64,000 bases of DNA from Endozoicomonas euniceicola (GCF_025562755.1 NZ_CP103300.1:4837001-4901000); one strand, 5' to 3'. Positions 35,897-45,434 are shown, numbered from the stretch's first letter. The notes: generated by a model from the letters alone, not told the origin. Numbers and translations: made by a program.

Positions 35897-37195
35897 ATGC
35901 CAAAAAATTCTGCAGAGCTTGGTAAAGAGCGGGCAGAGGCTTTTGGCAGCTCTGTCAGTAAATGGACCTCCCGCGATACAGGCTGGATGCTTAATTTATT
36001 TGGAACGGCCATTGGTGCCGGTATCCTTTACTTGCCCATCAGTGCCGGGGCCGGTGGTATCTGGCCTCTGATCATCCTGTCTGTCATGGCCGGCCCCATG
36101 GTCTGGCTGGCTCATCGCAACCTTGTCCGTTTCTGCCTGTCTGCCAGTAACCCAACCGCGAATATTACTTCTACAGTCAACGAACATTTTGGTGAGAAGG
36201 CAGGGAGGGTGCTCACTGTAGGCTACTTCCTCTGTATTTATCCCATCATTCTGCTCTATGGCATAGGCATCACTAATGTAGTACTCAGTTTTATCGAAAA
36301 TCAGCTGCAATGGGAGCCACCTTCCCGACTCTGGTTATGCCTGTCTCTGGTGGTTGGGCTGGTAGCCATTATGCACACCGGGGAAACCTGGATGCTTCGG
36401 GCAGTGAAGTTGCTGTGTTATCCACTGGTCGTCGTATTGCTGGGGATTTCCCTGTATCTGGTGCCGCAATGGAACCTTTCAGCCTTTGACCAGCCAGTCG
36501 ACTTTCACAGTATGGGAGTTACTTTGTTTCTGACGACTCCGCTGCTGATTTTTTCGTTCAACCATTCGCCCGCCTGTTCAGCATTTGCCAGGGCTTACCG
36601 GGTGCAGATCAATGATGAACAGGCGTGTGCCCACAAGACAGCCTTGATATTGAAACGTAATACACAACTACTGCTGTTAGTGATCCTTTTATTTGTTTTT
36701 TCCTCAGTCCTCAGCCTTTCTGCGGAGGATATGGCTCAGGCAAAAATGGAGAATCTGCCGATTTTATCTGTACTGGCTAACCAGTCGGGTAATCTGCTTT
36801 TCTCTATTCTTGCTCCCCTTATTGCTTTTCTTGCTATTACCAGTTCCTGGTTCGGGGTATATCTGGGAACACTGGAAGGTATTCAGGGGCTGGTGGTGCA
36901 GCACTGGCTGAGGAAATACCCGGAAAAGCCTGTCAATACTGTCGGGCTGAAGCGTTTTTCAGTGATATTTGTGGTATTGACCTGCTGGATTGCCGGTTAT
37001 GCCAACTGGAGCGTGATCGGCATGGTGGAAATGGTTGTGGTGCCTGTACTGGCGACCATTCTTTACCTCATGCCGGTTTACGCCTTTTACAGGGTTGAAC
37101 GGCTAAAACACTTCAGACAGCCATTTCTGGATGTTTTCACCGCATTGGTAGGTGTAGTGGCAATAACAGCCTTTCTTGTAGATAAAATGTTTTGA
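35897..37195 (+). CDS. SdaC/HAAAP-type amino acid permease
   Basis: Inner-membrane amino acid importer of the hydroxy/aromatic amino acid permease family (serine, threonine or tryptophan/tyrosine transporters). Seen: N-terminal WMLNLFGTAIGAGILYLPI, about 11 spans, and FSFNHSPACSAFARAYR, matching the SdaC pattern FSFNHSP. 432 residues is typical. A strong GAGGAG lies before the ATG. The substrate cannot be set by eye; the FNHSP motif favours the serine-type branch. Confidence 0.9.
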   Translation: MPKNSAELGKERAEAFGSSVSKWTSRDTGWMLNLFGTAIGAGILYLPISAGAGGIWPLIILSVMAGPMVWLAHRNLVRFCLSASNPTANITSTVNEHFGEKAGRVLTVGYFLCIYPIILLYGIGITNVVLSFIENQLQWEPPSRLWLCLSLVVGLVAIMHTGETWMLRAVKLLCYPLVVVLLGISLYLVPQWNLSAFDQPVDFHSMGVTLFLTTPLLIFSFNHSPACSAFARAYRVQINDEQACAHKTALILKRNTQLLLLVILLFVFSSVLSLSAEDMAQAKMENLPILSVLANQSGNLLFSILAPLIAFLAITSSWFGVYLGTLEGIQGLVVQHWLRKYPEKPVNTVGLKRFSVIFVVLTCWIAGYANWSVIGMVEMVVVPVLATILYLMPVYAFYRVERLKHFRQPFLDVFTALVGVVAITAFLVDKMF

Positions 37196-37282
37196 TATTT
37201 CAAAATGATATAAATTCAAAGAGATACGCCTGATGGCTATAGCTGATACTTAATTTATAACAGAAAGGACTCAGTAATCGTT

Positions 37283-38908
37283 GTGGGTGCTTTTGCAACA
37301 ACAGAACAGGGACGTTCACGGTACCAGCTTATGCCATCTATAAATAACTCAGGGATTGTCCAGTCAGCGTCGAATTTAAAGCCAGCGGCTCAACCGTCTA
37401 CTGACTCAAGATTGAAAGGGAAGTCTTTCGGTTTTTTGGTCAGTTTACCGCCGAGATCCGCGTCTTTACCTTCCGTGAAACTGGCACCCTCTCAGCCTTC
37501 TTCCCAGAGGAGTGGTCAATCGATAGCCGAGCGAAAAATTTCTCGCCAGGATTCGCAGCAATCCTATATGCCTCGCCCCTCAGAGACTCCCGATTCAGCA
37601 AGTGCTGACAGTGCTTATTCTTCCCTCGGCAGCGATGTTTTTCCAGCTTCCCCTAATGAAAGTGAAATAGCCCATGCTATGGGTACTGATAATGCTGAGG
37701 CCCAGGAAAAAGCGGAGACCCCTGCTAACGATGATGTTCAGCCTTCGGAAAAAAAGGACACCCGAAACAGAAAGCAGAAGGTAGCCGATACGATTAGGGC
37801 GAAAAGCCGTAAGCTCAAGTCTGCGGTTTATGGTGAAGCAAAACGCTGGATAACCGGCAAAAACTGGAAGAAAGTACCGGATGCAGTACTTAAGTCCTTC
37901 CCTGAAAACATACAGACACAGTTTGAAACCAGAAATAATAAACTGGATCGTCTTGCTGAGTTGAAGTCACTTAAACAGGAAACGCAACAGTTTGAAAGGC
38001 AGTTTGGCAAGGAGCTGAGCTTGCTTGCCAGCGATAAAGCGCCTAAATCAGGTAAGTTCAAAATTCCGGGGACAGGGAAGGAGTTTGTTTTCTCCAAAAA
38101 CCAATCTCAAGAGAAGAAAGCCGAAATCTTGGGGGAATTTAAGGAAGCGTTCAAGGGGGCGGAAGAGTTTGAAAGCTATCAGAAGGCAGGTAATGAAACC
38201 AAAAAATATGATGTTGACCGTTCAGAATTAAAAGACGAGCTATCTAAATTGACTCAAGACCTGGCTGGTGAGATTGATGCGGCCTATGATCGAGCCGAAA
38301 CAAAAATACATAAGGGTATTGATGAGAGGGCTGAAAATTATAAAAATCAACTTGATAAAAACAGAGCCTCGGCAAAGGTCGGTTACCAGAACGAGTTTAA
38401 TCGATATCAAGGTATGGCTTATGAGGCAAAGGTGAATCTGGATAGGTTGATATACAATATTGATAAAATCAAGGCCGTCGATATTTCAGGAAATAATCAT
38501 GCGATTAAAGATTTGGAAAGTCAGCTGGTAAAACAAACGGAAATATTAAAAAAACAATTTAATGCATTGCCAAAGTCGGAAAGAAAAGGAACGGATAAAA
38601 AAACATTTTTACAATCAGGTCTTCATCCGTTGAATGAAAGCCTAAAAAATGCCAGAGAAAAAAAGGTCGGTTTGGAAAAGAAGTTGTCCGAATTACAAGC
38701 TAAACGTCCAGAATTAGAAAGCAGACTGGAGAAAGCAGAAAGAGATCTGCAAACACTACGTAATACCGATGTTCTTGGGGCGATAATGGATAAATATGAT
38801 GAGGTGCAAGCAAATGAAGATAAACGTATAGAAGAAGAGCACAAGCAGATTACTGAAAACACAGAAAAGCAAAAAGGGACTATGAAAAAAGCAATACGTG
38901 GTCGCTGA
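37283..38908 (+). CDS. Effector-like coiled-coil protein of unknown function (541 aa)
   Basis: No family recognised. The N-terminal 150 residues are Ser/Pro/Gln-rich and apparently disordered (SAYSSLGSDVFPASPNESE), followed by a basic stretch (RNRKQKVADTIRAKSRKLKS) and about 350 residues of Lys/Glu-rich coiled coil. No signal peptide or membrane span. The GTG start at 37283 has AAGGA 13 bases upstream; ATG at 37331 is an alternative. The third part of the gene is more AT-rich than its neighbours. A disordered N-terminus with a long coiled coil resembles type III effectors, but this is inference. Confidence 0.75.
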   Translation: MGAFATTEQGRSRYQLMPSINNSGIVQSASNLKPAAQPSTDSRLKGKSFGFLVSLPPRSASLPSVKLAPSQPSSQRSGQSIAERKISRQDSQQSYMPRPSETPDSASADSAYSSLGSDVFPASPNESEIAHAMGTDNAEAQEKAETPANDDVQPSEKKDTRNRKQKVADTIRAKSRKLKSAVYGEAKRWITGKNWKKVPDAVLKSFPENIQTQFETRNNKLDRLAELKSLKQETQQFERQFGKELSLLASDKAPKSGKFKIPGTGKEFVFSKNQSQEKKAEILGEFKEAFKGAEEFESYQKAGNETKKYDVDRSELKDELSKLTQDLAGEIDAAYDRAETKIHKGIDERAENYKNQLDKNRASAKVGYQNEFNRYQGMAYEAKVNLDRLIYNIDKIKAVDISGNNHAIKDLESQLVKQTEILKKQFNALPKSERKGTDKKTFLQSGLHPLNESLKNAREKKVGLEKKLSELQAKRPELESRLEKAERDLQTLRNTDVLGAIMDKYDEVQANEDKRIEEEHKQITENTEKQKGTMKKAIRGR

Positions 38909-38925
38909 ACTTTGCTTTATTCCTC

Positions 38926-38962
38926 AAAAAACGCCATAACCGAAGCGGTATGGCGTTTTTTT
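38926..38962. terminator. Bidirectional rho-independent terminator
   Basis: AAAAAACGCCATA pairs with TATGGCGTTTTTT across a short loop containing ACC/GGT. It lies between convergent genes and works for both strands. Confidence 0.92.
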
Positions 38963-38980
38963 ATGCTGCTGAATAGCCTT

Positions 38981-39538
38981 TTAGTGACCTTTCAGGGCAA
39001 AGATGCCATTAGCATTACGCCAGTAGCCCTGATAGTCCAGACCATAACCGAAGATGTAACGGTCTTCGATTTCCAGGCCGCAGAAGTCGGCTTTCATGCC
39101 AGGGCGAGCCTTGCGGTCGTGATTCTTATCGATCAGAACGGCAGTCAGTACTTTCTCGGCACCCTGTTCTTTGCAGAAGTCAACGATAGCGTCCAGAGTG
39201 TGGCCTTCGTCCAGAATATCGTCAACCACAATAACAGTACGACCTTTCATGTCCTGGGTTGGACGCACTTTCCAATTCAGCTGTCCGCCAGTCAGTTGGT
39301 CTCTGTAGCGGGTTGCATGCACGTAGGATGCTTCCAGGGGGAATTGCAGGTGGGTCATCAGCTTGCCGGTAATGACCAGACCACCGTTCATCACACAGTA
39401 AACCAGCGGGTTGCTGTCACTCAGCTGTTCGGTGATGGCTTTACCCATGCTGGCAATAGCTTCTTCAATCTGCTGCTCATTATAGAGACAGTCAGCTTCT
39501 TCACGAACTTGCCGGATATGGTCTAGATCAACAGACAT
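38981..39538 (-). CDS. hpt: Hypoxanthine-guanine phosphoribosyltransferase
   Basis: Purine salvage enzyme converting hypoxanthine or guanine and PRPP to IMP or GMP. Seen: the PRPP-binding motif VIVVDDILDEGHTLDAI near residue 100, VYCVMNGGLVITGKLM, and a C-terminal IFGYGLDYQGYWRNANGIFAL loop. 185 residues is typical for HGPRTases of the Pseudomonas type. Divergent from upp, with an inverted repeat in its leader. Confidence 0.95.
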   Translation of the reverse strand: MSVDLDHIRQVREEADCLYNEQQIEEAIASMGKAITEQLSDSNPLVYCVMNGGLVITGKLMTHLQFPLEASYVHATRYRDQLTGGQLNWKVRPTQDMKGRTVIVVDDILDEGHTLDAIVDFCKEQGAEKVLTAVLIDKNHDRKARPGMKADFCGLEIEDRYIFGYGLDYQGYWRNANGIFALKGH

Positions 39539-39569
39539 TGGGTGAGAACCTCAATAAGGTTAGCAATCT

Positions 39570-39594
39570 GGTCAAACGTGCTACTGGTTTGACC
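39570..39594. promoter_or_regulatory. Operator-like inverted repeat upstream of hpt
   Basis: GGTCAAAC (39570-39577) and GTTTGACC (39587-39594) are exact inverted repeats 9 bases apart, 32 bases before the hpt start. A further TTTGACC lies near 39635. Candidate regulator binding site or leader hairpin. Confidence 0.5.
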
Positions 39595-39883
39595 TTGATC
39601 AAAAAAGAGAAAAAAATACCTGTCTTTGACCAGAACAGCAAGTCGAGGCTCTACGAGGTGGTTTTCGTAAAAAACCTATGGAGTTGTATTCAAGTTATGT
39701 GACAATAAGAAGGTTTACGCTGTTAGCGGCGCATTCTAAGGCATGGTCAGTCCAGACAGCCGCCTTTCCCTACTTGTTAGCTGTATCTTTTCAGGAATTT
39801 TCCGGAAGAACGCTATGCGGGCAGGAGAAAGACAGATGACGCCGGATTGAATTGAGAGACACCACACTGGTCGAGGTTTTGGC
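39595..39883. other. Spacer between divergent hpt and upp
   Basis: Together with the inverted repeat this forms a 345-base divergent promoter region. I see no gene and no recognisable riboswitch in it. Confidence 0.5.
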
Positions 39884-40510
39884 ATGAGTGTACAGGAAAT
39901 TAAACACCCTCTGGTACAACACAAGCTGGGTATTCTGCGTTCGCGCGATATCAGCACCAAGAGTTTTCGCACCCTGGCCAATGAAGTTGGCTCCCTGCTG
40001 ACTTACGAAGCGACCAAAGACCTGGAACTGGAAGAAGTGACCATTGATGGCTGGGCGGGTGATGTTCAGGTCGATCAGATCAAGGGTAAGAAAATCACCA
40101 TTGTTCCTATTCTGCGTGCCGGACTGGGGATGATGGATGGTGTACTGGATCTGATTCCAAGTGCTCGTGTCAGTGTTGTCGGTCTTTACCGCGACGAGGA
40201 AACCCTGGAACCAGTGCCTTATTTTGAGAAGCTGGTAAAAGATATTGATGAGCGCATGGCCCTGGTGCTGGACCCGATGCTGGCAACAGGTGGTTCCATG
40301 ATTGCGACCATCGATATGCTGAAGAAAGCGGGTTGTAAGGAAATTCGCTGTCTGGTTCTGGTGGCGGCACCTGAAGGTATCGAAAAACTGCTGAAAGCGC
40401 ACCCGGATGTAAAACTATACACCGCTTCTGTTGATGACTGTCTGAATGAGCACGGCTATATTATGCCGGGGCTGGGCGATGCCGGAGACAAGATTTTCGG
40501 AACTAAGTAA
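39884..40510 (+). CDS. upp: Uracil phosphoribosyltransferase
   Basis: Salvages uracil to UMP with PRPP. Seen: HPLVQHKLGILRSRDIST at the N-terminus, PILRAGLGMMDGVLDLIPSA, the PRPP loop VLDPMLATGGSMIATI, and C-terminal GYIMPGLGDAGDKIFGTK. 208 residues is typical. Followed by a terminator and then the uracil permease gene. Confidence 0.98.
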   Translation: MSVQEIKHPLVQHKLGILRSRDISTKSFRTLANEVGSLLTYEATKDLELEEVTIDGWAGDVQVDQIKGKKITIVPILRAGLGMMDGVLDLIPSARVSVVGLYRDEETLEPVPYFEKLVKDIDERMALVLDPMLATGGSMIATIDMLKKAGCKEIRCLVLVAAPEGIEKLLKAHPDVKLYTASVDDCLNEHGYIMPGLGDAGDKIFGTK

Positions 40511-40511
40511 A

Positions 40512-40546
40512 CCATAAAAAAAGGGCCGTAAGGCCTTTTTTTATGG
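40512..40546. terminator. Terminator between upp and uraA
   Basis: GGCC / GGCC around a GTAA loop, extended by A7/T7 and CCAT/ATGG with one bulged G. It is a strong hairpin with a T-run on both strands. Read-through would still permit upp-uraA cotranscription. Confidence 0.9.
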
Positions 40547-40617
40547 GTGCAGGAAAGCATGGCGAGATGGAAAGCCATAAAAATAATGACTAATTTGCTG
40601 ACTTGAAGAGAATAATT

Positions 40618-41883
40618 ATGATCGACACAAACTCTCTGGGAGACGATACGTCTCTGGGACGTCAGGTGCTGATGGGTGGACAGATGCTGTTTGTTGCCTT
40701 TGGCGCACTGGTGCTGGTTCCTATCCTGACCGGGCTGGACCCGAACGTAGCCTTTTTTACGGCGGGCGTCGGCACCCTGATTTTTCAGCTGGTTACTCGC
40801 CGAACTGTACCAATCTTTCTAGCATCCTCTTTTGCTTTTATTGCACCGATCACATTCAGTGTTGGGCAGTGGGGATTGCCTGCGACTATGGGGGGGCTGA
40901 TGGCAGCAGGTTTCTTTTATGTGCTGTTGAGCCTGATTGTCCGTGTTCGTGGCAGTGGTTTCCTGTACCGACTGTTCCCACCAGTTGTGGTCGGGCCTGT
41001 CATTATGGTGATTGGTCTGGGTCTGGCACCAACAGCCATCAGCATGGCAAACGGCACGGCTAACCCTGCTATCAACGAAACCACCTCCGTTATTCTGGCG
41101 GGTGTTTCACTGCTGAGCACGTTGCTGGTGTCGACAGTGGCAGGCGGTCTTTTGAGGTTAATCCCTATTTTATGTGGTGTTGCGGCTGGCTATTGCACGG
41201 CTGTTTTCATGGGGGTTGTTGATTTTACCCCCATGCACGAAGCCGCATGGGTTGGGCTGCCAAATTTCAGCTTTCCGGAATACAACATTAACGCCATCCT
41301 GTTTTTGATTCCTGTCGCTATTGCCCCTGCGATTGAACACATAGGTGATATGCTGGCGATCAGTTCTGTCACCGGCAAGAAGTATCTGGAAAAGCCGGGT
41401 CTGCAAAACACCCTGCTGGGTGATGGTCTGGCTACGTCGGCGGCGGCACTGTTCGGTGGTCCACCTAACACCACTTACAGTGAAGTGACTGGAGCGGTGA
41501 TGTTGACGAAAGCCTTTAATCCAAAAATCATGACCTGGGCAGCCGTCTTTGCCATTGCGGTGGCGTTTATTGGCAAGGTCGGCGGATTGCTGGCAACCAT
41601 TCCGACAGCAGTAATGGGGGGGATTATGATTCTGCTGTTTGGTTCTATTGCTGTGGTGGGGCTGAACACTTTGATTAAGGCTCAGGTTGATCTGGGCAAA
41701 CCCCGCAACCTGGTGATTGTTTCCATTGTACTGGTGTTTGGTATTGGTAATATGGCCCTGAGCTTTGGCGATTTTACCCTGCAGGGGATTTCCCTGTGCG
41801 CGATAACTGCGGTGCTGCTGAACCTGCTTTTACCCCATGCGGAAAAAGAAGATCGTTTTCAATCTATGGAAGTTAAATCCTGA
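40618..41883 (+). CDS. uraA: Uracil permease UraA (NCS2 family)
   Basis: Proton-coupled uracil importer. Seen: about 12-14 spans, LFVAFGALVLVPILTGLDPNVA, the substrate-site segment PVAIAPAIEHIGDMLAI and GGPPNTTYSEVTGAVMLTK, all close to E. coli UraA. The ATG at 40618 is preferred to TTG 40603 since AAGAG lies just before it and the product then begins MIDTNSL. About 421 residues. It pairs functionally with upp. Confidence 0.95.
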   Translation: MIDTNSLGDDTSLGRQVLMGGQMLFVAFGALVLVPILTGLDPNVAFFTAGVGTLIFQLVTRRTVPIFLASSFAFIAPITFSVGQWGLPATMGGLMAAGFFYVLLSLIVRVRGSGFLYRLFPPVVVGPVIMVIGLGLAPTAISMANGTANPAINETTSVILAGVSLLSTLLVSTVAGGLLRLIPILCGVAAGYCTAVFMGVVDFTPMHEAAWVGLPNFSFPEYNINAILFLIPVAIAPAIEHIGDMLAISSVTGKKYLEKPGLQNTLLGDGLATSAAALFGGPPNTTYSEVTGAVMLTKAFNPKIMTWAAVFAIAVAFIGKVGGLLATIPTAVMGGIMILLFGSIAVVGLNTLIKAQVDLGKPRNLVIVSIVLVFGIGNMALSFGDFTLQGISLCAITAVLLNLLLPHAEKEDRFQSMEVKS

Positions 41884-41950
41884 TAGTTTGTGGTGAAGAG
41901 AGAGCTGGAGAGAAGCCAGCTCTTACTCTATTCACGCAAATGTGGCTTGA

Positions 41951-43141
41951 CTACCAAAGGCGAGGGAATAATATCTCTACGGAGTTAGGTGACAAAGATA
42001 GTTTAACGGGCTTTCTTGGCTGAGCATCTACTAGCTTTTCAGAAACCATTTGAGAAAGAATCGTTCTTATCGTCTTTTCCCCAAGGTTAAGCATTTTGCC
42101 AATTTCAGACCTTTCCAATGTACCAGAGCTGGTAGAAAGTAATTCTTTATATATGGTTTTTACTTCAGGTCTTGGCTGAGGCAGGATTTCGCCACTAACA
42201 CCAGTCAATGCTTGACGATTCCTCATCTCAAAATAGATGTCTAAACGTTCGTTGAGTCGTTTAGGGTCTAATAATTCATAGAAGAATTTCACTTGGCCTA
42301 GTGCAGTATCAATAAAATATTCTGTGAACTTTAACAGTCCTTTGTCTGATAGAATACCTCTACCGTCACCAGAGCCTTGTCTTTCCATATCTGCCATTGC
42401 CAGAGCTTTATAGTAGGCATCTACATCTCTTCCAAATCCCCTGCTTATAGACCATAATCCATACCCCCCCAGGTTGGCACAATACTTCATGTAGTTATCT
42501 GTAAAGAGTCTCCCGACCCTCCCGTTGCCATCCATAAAAGGGTGAATCCACATTAATCTATGGTGTGATGCAGCAGCAGCAAATATTCGACTTGTACCAA
42601 AAATCCTATCAGGTCTGTATGCTGTCGAGAACCAGTTTATTAATCTCGTTAATTCTTCATGCTCAGGAGGAACATGCTTACCAACTTTCACATTTCTTGT
42701 TCTAAATTCACCTGGAACTACATTTATCTTTTCTTTTGTCTTCGGATTTTCTACTGAAAGAAATTTATCAGGCATACCCTCATAGAAAGATTTATGAAGG
42801 CCTGTTAAAAAGCCACTAGTGCATATTTCTAATGGATCGAGAGTTTGCTGGCTCAAGTATCGTTGAACATCAATATGATGTTTTATCTCGAAAAGGTCGT
42901 CCTCCAGATCTTTTTCTTTGTTCAACTGAGCCTTTAATATTTCAGCTGGCTGTGTAGGATTTCCTTCGATTCTGTTGCTATAGAAAGAGTTAACAGCTCG
43001 AAGCATGAACTTTAAAGGTGCTCTGAGAGATTCGGGGATATGCGCATTGAGAGCAGCGTCAAGCTTCATGAGTTCAACGGCAGCTTCCTGTAACTCACCA
43101 GGAGCACTGTCCTGAGGCAGGAATGGGACTATAGATGTCAT
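41951..43141 (-). CDS. Fic family protein (probable AMPylator) with winged helix
   Basis: Seen: a complete Fic core HPFMDGNGRVGR (200-211), an N-terminal inhibitory helix SNRIEGN (55-61) that fits the (S/T)xxxE(G/N) self-inhibition motif of class II Fic proteins, and a C-terminal winged helix (about 330-390; RSEIGKMLNLGEKTIRTILS). It therefore probably transfers AMP and is held inactive by its own helix. 396 residues is typical. The gene stands alone, without an antitoxin gene. Cellular target unknown; most such proteins are bacterial-internal regulators, not secreted. Confidence 0.93.
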   Translation of the reverse strand: MTSIVPFLPQDSAPGELQEAAVELMKLDAALNAHIPESLRAPLKFMLRAVNSFYSNRIEGNPTQPAEILKAQLNKEKDLEDDLFEIKHHIDVQRYLSQQTLDPLEICTSGFLTGLHKSFYEGMPDKFLSVENPKTKEKINVVPGEFRTRNVKVGKHVPPEHEELTRLINWFSTAYRPDRIFGTSRIFAAAASHHRLMWIHPFMDGNGRVGRLFTDNYMKYCANLGGYGLWSISRGFGRDVDAYYKALAMADMERQGSGDGRGILSDKGLLKFTEYFIDTALGQVKFFYELLDPKRLNERLDIYFEMRNRQALTGVSGEILPQPRPEVKTIYKELLSTSSGTLERSEIGKMLNLGEKTIRTILSQMVSEKLVDAQPRKPVKLSLSPNSVEILFPRLW

Positions 43142-43488
43142 TATAATTGCCGGTATAATTTCCTATATATAGACCAGTTTAGCATACTGATTTATAAAGA
43201 TTTATAGCCATTAATCGCAACATATGCCTGCTTTTTTTACCGGTATTTTTACCTGTAAAGGGGTCGGTTATCCGCTTCTCCCTCACCACAAGTCGTACGT
43301 GTCACGTGGCTTGTAATCCATGCGGTTCAACATGTTGCAGAAAAAGCGCTCTTTGGGAAATTAATGCTGGACATGATATTTACGTTACTCCCCTAAGCGC
43401 ATTGTCAGAAACGCCCCTCAAAAAAACGCCCATGACCAGAATGATCATGGGCGTTTTTATTGAGAGCGCTACTTGTGCAGATGGCTGC
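43142..43488. other. Intergenic region between Fic gene and MITE-like copy B
   Basis: About 350 bases with no gene I can support. It contains the Fic promoter side (AT-rich) and a hairpin terminator at 43422-43458. Short open frames here are interrupted or composed of repeat sequence. Confidence 0.5.
43422..43458. terminator. Bidirectional terminator-like hairpin
   Basis: AAAAACGCCCATGA (43422-43435) and TCATGGGCGTTTTT (43445-43458) form a 14-bp perfect stem with A-run and T-run. It probably ends the abgT-like transcript on the minus strand. Confidence 0.85.
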
Positions 43489-43595
43489 TTAGGGGCGCAG
43501 CATTCAATAACTTACCGGGCTGTTGGCTTTTGGCTATTAGCTGCTCTTACAGCCAACAGCCAACAGCGGTATATTATGTTCTGCTGCTTCCCTTA
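43489..43595 (-). mobile_element. MITE-like heptamer element (copy B, 107 bp)
   Basis: Inverted copy of the element at 35736-35856, 14 bp (two heptamers) shorter. Its terminal TTA on the plus strand is the TAA stop codon of the AbgT-like gene, so the element begins exactly at that stop. Confidence 0.85.
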
Positions 43596-45170
43596 CAGCA
43601 TCATCGCAGCGCCAGGACCCAGTGGCAGGTTCAGTACACTCCAGATAATAAACATCACAATCCAGCCTCCCAGGAAGAAGAAGGTGTACGGCATCATCAT
43701 GGAGATCATCGTACCAATACCAATCTTCGGACCATTCTTCTCTTCATAGCGGGCCGCAAAACTGGCGATGATCGGGAAGTAAGTCATCAGTGGAGTGATG
43801 ATGTTGGTGGTAGAGTCACCAATTCGGTAGGCTACCTGGGTGTACTCAGGGCTGAATCCCATCTGCATGAACATCGGGATAAACACCGGAGCCATAATCA
43901 GCCACTTGGAGCTGGCTCCACCCATAAACAGGTTAGTCACCGCAGCCAGAACCACCATGGCGACTGCCAGAGGAATACCGGTAAAACCAATCCCGTGCAG
44001 AATCTCTGCGCCGGAAACCGCCGCTACAATGCCAAGATTTGAGTAGGCAAAGTAAGACACAAACTGTGCAGAGACAAAAATAATCACCAGCACGCTGCCC
44101 ATGGACGACATGGCCTTTATCAGACCTTTGACAATATCGTCAGGACTGGTAATGGTTTTGGCACCGTAACCATAGGCCACGCCGGGAATCAAAAAGGCAG
44201 CCGTCAGGAAAATGATAATGGACTGCATGAACGGTGAGTTACCCAGAATGCTACCGGTAGCCGGATCGCGCAAAGGTGCAGACTCTGGCAAAACCAGTGC
44301 TGCCACAATACCTGCCAGGGTCAGAAAAGCCCATTTGGCACGCTTCAGGCCCTGCAGTTCTTCAGGCGTCATCTGGTCAGCCTGCTTTGTCATCTCACCG
44401 TTATATTGACCCAGGCGGGGTTCAACGATCTTATCGGTAACAAAAGTACCCACCATGGTGATCAGGAATGTGGACACAAACATAAAGTAATAGTTTGCAA
44501 CCGGGGTCACCATATAGGTCGGGTCAAGGATACGTGCCGCTTCCGTAGAGATACCGCCCAGCAGAGGGTCGGTAGAGCCGATCACCAGGTTAGCGGAGAA
44601 ACCACCGGATACACCGGCAAACGCTGCTGCAATACCTGCCAGTGGGTGACGACCAAAGCTCATAAAGACAATGGCACCCAGAGGTACAAGAACAACATAA
44701 CCCGCGTCGGATGCCACATTGGACATAATGCCAGCGAAGACCAGAATCGGTGTAATCAGTCGTTTAGGTGTCGCCAGCACAACACGCTTGAGCATGGCGC
44801 TGATAAGGCCGGAAGACTCTGCTACCCCAACACCCAGCATGGCCACCAGAATGGTGCCAAGCGCCGCATGACCGGTAAAGGCACGAATGGCATTGGTAAA
44901 CATAAAACGAATGCCGTCTGCTGTCAGCAGGCTTTGAATGGTCACGGTGGTTGGCGTCAGTTCGCCGGTAGCCCGGTCCATAGCCTCGTAGGTTACCGAT
45001 ATGCCCAGCATGTTCAGAACGGCTGACAGAACAATGGTGCCTGCCGCAAAGTAGAAGAACATGATGATCGGATGAGGCAGGGCATTACCGCCTCGCTCGA
45101 TAACATCCAGAAAACGCTGTAGCGCGCTTTTCTGTTTATTGTTGGCTATTGCGTTGACCGCTGTACTCAT
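43593..45170 (-). CDS. AbgT family transporter
   Basis: AbgT proteins import p-aminobenzoyl-glutamate or export antimetabolites such as sulfonamides. Seen: GGNALPHPIIMFFYFAAGTI at the N-terminus, SDAGYVVLVPLGAIVFMSFGRHPLAG, GGFSANLVIGSTDPLLGG and GDSTTNIITPLMTYFPII, all AbgT hallmarks, with about 12-13 spans. 525 residues is typical. No abgA/abgB hydrolase genes adjoin. The stop codon coincides with the end of a repeat element. Confidence 0.94.
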   Translation of the reverse strand: MSTAVNAIANNKQKSALQRFLDVIERGGNALPHPIIMFFYFAAGTIVLSAVLNMLGISVTYEAMDRATGELTPTTVTIQSLLTADGIRFMFTNAIRAFTGHAALGTILVAMLGVGVAESSGLISAMLKRVVLATPKRLITPILVFAGIMSNVASDAGYVVLVPLGAIVFMSFGRHPLAGIAAAFAGVSGGFSANLVIGSTDPLLGGISTEAARILDPTYMVTPVANYYFMFVSTFLITMVGTFVTDKIVEPRLGQYNGEMTKQADQMTPEELQGLKRAKWAFLTLAGIVAALVLPESAPLRDPATGSILGNSPFMQSIIIFLTAAFLIPGVAYGYGAKTITSPDDIVKGLIKAMSSMGSVLVIIFVSAQFVSYFAYSNLGIVAAVSGAEILHGIGFTGIPLAVAMVVLAAVTNLFMGGASSKWLIMAPVFIPMFMQMGFSPEYTQVAYRIGDSTTNIITPLMTYFPIIASFAARYEEKNGPKIGIGTMISMMMPYTFFFLGGWIVMFIIWSVLNLPLGPGAAMML

Positions 45171-45434
45171 AAAAAATCCTGTTTTAATAGGCTGCCAGGG
45201 CAGCGGGCAATGCAGAGCAGAGGTGTGTTGTAATGTTGAAAATAAACTGCATTGATCAGGGAGCCGGAATTATTGAATTTTTATGCAGGATAAGGAGTAG
45301 GGAAAAACGGCAAAATAGCTGTGGATGGTATTGATTAATGTTAAATATATCGATCCATTGTCTTTTAGTTATCGGTATAAGTGCTGACTGCAAGTAGGTA
45401 TAAGTTGCAGTCAGACTGGCTGTTCGTAACGACT

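Noticed and set aside
38912..39526. Plus-strand 204-codon frame opposite hpt
   Set aside because: Shadow of hpt; starts inside the terminator hairpin.
43306..43749. Plus-strand 147-codon frame beside copy B
   Set aside because: It runs through the repeat element and antisense to the abgT end; the matching minus-strand frame at 35671-36012 in copy A shows the shared peptide comes from the repeat, not from a protein family.
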